From: Streptomyces sp. Go-475
GTDB lineage: Bacteria > Actinomycetota > Actinomycetes > Streptomycetales > Streptomycetaceae
NCBI RefSeq assembly: GCF_003330845.1
Contig: NZ_CP026121.1
Location: 3,887,501-3,951,500 of the forward strand
Direction of reading: 5' to 3'
Length of the DNA stretch: 64,000 nucleotides
The notes under the pieces are model-generated. The model saw only the letters and a program-made list of their open reading frames with translations, did not search any database and was not told the DNA's origin. The position numbers and the translations under genes were made by a program. Of the stretch, positions 63,421 through 64,000 are shown in pieces. Each line of letters starts with the position of its first letter. Within the stretch, counting starts at the first letter, position 1.

Positions 63421-64000
63421 ACAGGCTCGTGCGCCGCTTCCGCTCGCTGCCGATCCGGTCGCGTCTGGCGCTGCTGGTGGCGGCGGCGGTGGCGTTCGCC
63501 GTGGCGGCGGTGTCGGTGACCTGCTGGTTCATCGTGCAGGGGAAGCTGTACGACGAGATCGACAACGACCTGAGGTCGTCGGTCGGGTCGGTGCGCACGG
63601 ACGAGTTCCAGGGCCTCGCGGCCGGTTGCCGGCAGACACCGTCCGACGCGGTGGGCGTGGGGTCACGGCCCAAGAGTTACGGGCAGCTCGTCCGCGACGA
63701 CGGCAAGGTGTGCCTCTTCCCCAGTTCCACGGCCCAGGTGCAGGTCAGCGGCGTCGACAAGAGCGTGGCCAAGGACCCCGACCCGAGCCAGGTGCACTTC
63801 CGCGACGGCACCGACACCCACGGCAACAAGCTGCGCGTGCTGACCACGGCGCTGGTCATCAAGGACGGGCCCGTGACGCAGGGGGTGGCCGCCGACTACT
63901 CCCTCGTCATCGCCCTGCCGCTGAAGGGCACCCAGTCCACGCTCAACGAGCTGGCCCTGATCCTGCTGCTCGTGTCGGGCGTGGGGGTGCTGGGCGCGGG
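63417..64000 (+). CDS. Sensor histidine kinase of the same two-component system (truncated by window)
   Basis: The GTG overlaps the response-regulator stop (GTGA). The 194 visible residues contain a first transmembrane helix ([20 protein letters not shown]), an extracellular sensor domain of about 125 residues with a Cys near each end ([15 protein letters not shown]), and the start of a second helix ([15 protein letters not shown]). The kinase domain lies beyond the window. Confidence 0.93.
   Translation, partial: MNRLVRRFRSLPIRSRLALLVAAAVAFAVAAVSVTCWFIVQGKLYDEIDNDLRSSVGSVRTDEFQGLAAGCRQTPSDAVGVGSRPKSYGQLVRDDGKVCLFPSSTAQVQVSGVDKSVAKDPDPSQVHFRDGTDTHGNKLRVLTTALVIKDGPVTQGVAADYSLVIALPLKGTQSTLNELALILLLVSGVGVLGA

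Overview
The window is chromosomal DNA from a Streptomyces species. GC content is very high, GTG starts are common, and gene content is diagnostic: phoP/phoR/phoU, glnR, nur, rsiG (anti-sigma of WhiG), mshA (mycothiol) and an Actinobacteria-type cysteine-rich leader peptide. Gene order recalls the S. coelicolor chromosome core, read backwards. I see no tRNA, rRNA or CRISPR array.

Layout. 0-17 kb is core: a sugar-nucleotide transferase, a DoxX membrane protein, then a leftward housekeeping run carD-ispD-ispF-cysS-rlmB; a lipoprotein; phoP-phoR divergent from phoU across a PHO-box array; a Cys-rich mini-protein and a DUF4242 nickel-binding-type protein; a DinB protein, a sulfotransferase, a 54-bp tandem repeat, an MFS transporter and gpmA. 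17.2-20.4 kb is a scar: small orphan genes, two 5'-truncated genes facing each other, a CYTH protein, a transposase remnant and a HAD gene whose 3' end runs into that remnant. 20.4-30.9 kb is again mostly conserved: an AraC regulator, mshA, an NlpC/P60 hydrolase, a REC-PP2C phosphatase, and an XRE regulator with an HBHA-like protein.

31-36.8 kb mixes metabolic genes with broken ones: a frameshifted VOC gene, a DUF6817 stub, a transglutaminase-like gene with a stop codon, and an imine-reductase tail. A TetR regulator with a perfect palindromic operator precedes an SGNH hydrolase. 36.8-40.2 kb carries RraA, a HelD-type RNA polymerase helicase and TetR.

40.3-48.3 kb is the most unusual part. 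It is an amplified accessory locus with four paralogous GntR-type regulators, three paralogous HAD phosphatases (two translationally coupled to a regulator), one APH-like kinase and two paralogous 62-63 residue membrane proteins. The membrane proteins are transcribed divergently from regulators across intergenic regions with shared palindromes. I think it is a regulator/phosphatase/mini-membrane-protein module that has duplicated in place; its function is unknown.

48.4-64 kb returns to the core: an Eis-like acetyltransferase, rsiG, dtd, ygfZ, nur, nitrobindin-like, DsrE, VOC, DUF3099, a sulfur cluster (DUF1416, rhodanese, Cys leader peptide), DUF2993, MoaD/ThiS-like, hydrolase, glnR, a LacI regulator, an S1C protease and a two-component system cut by the window end.
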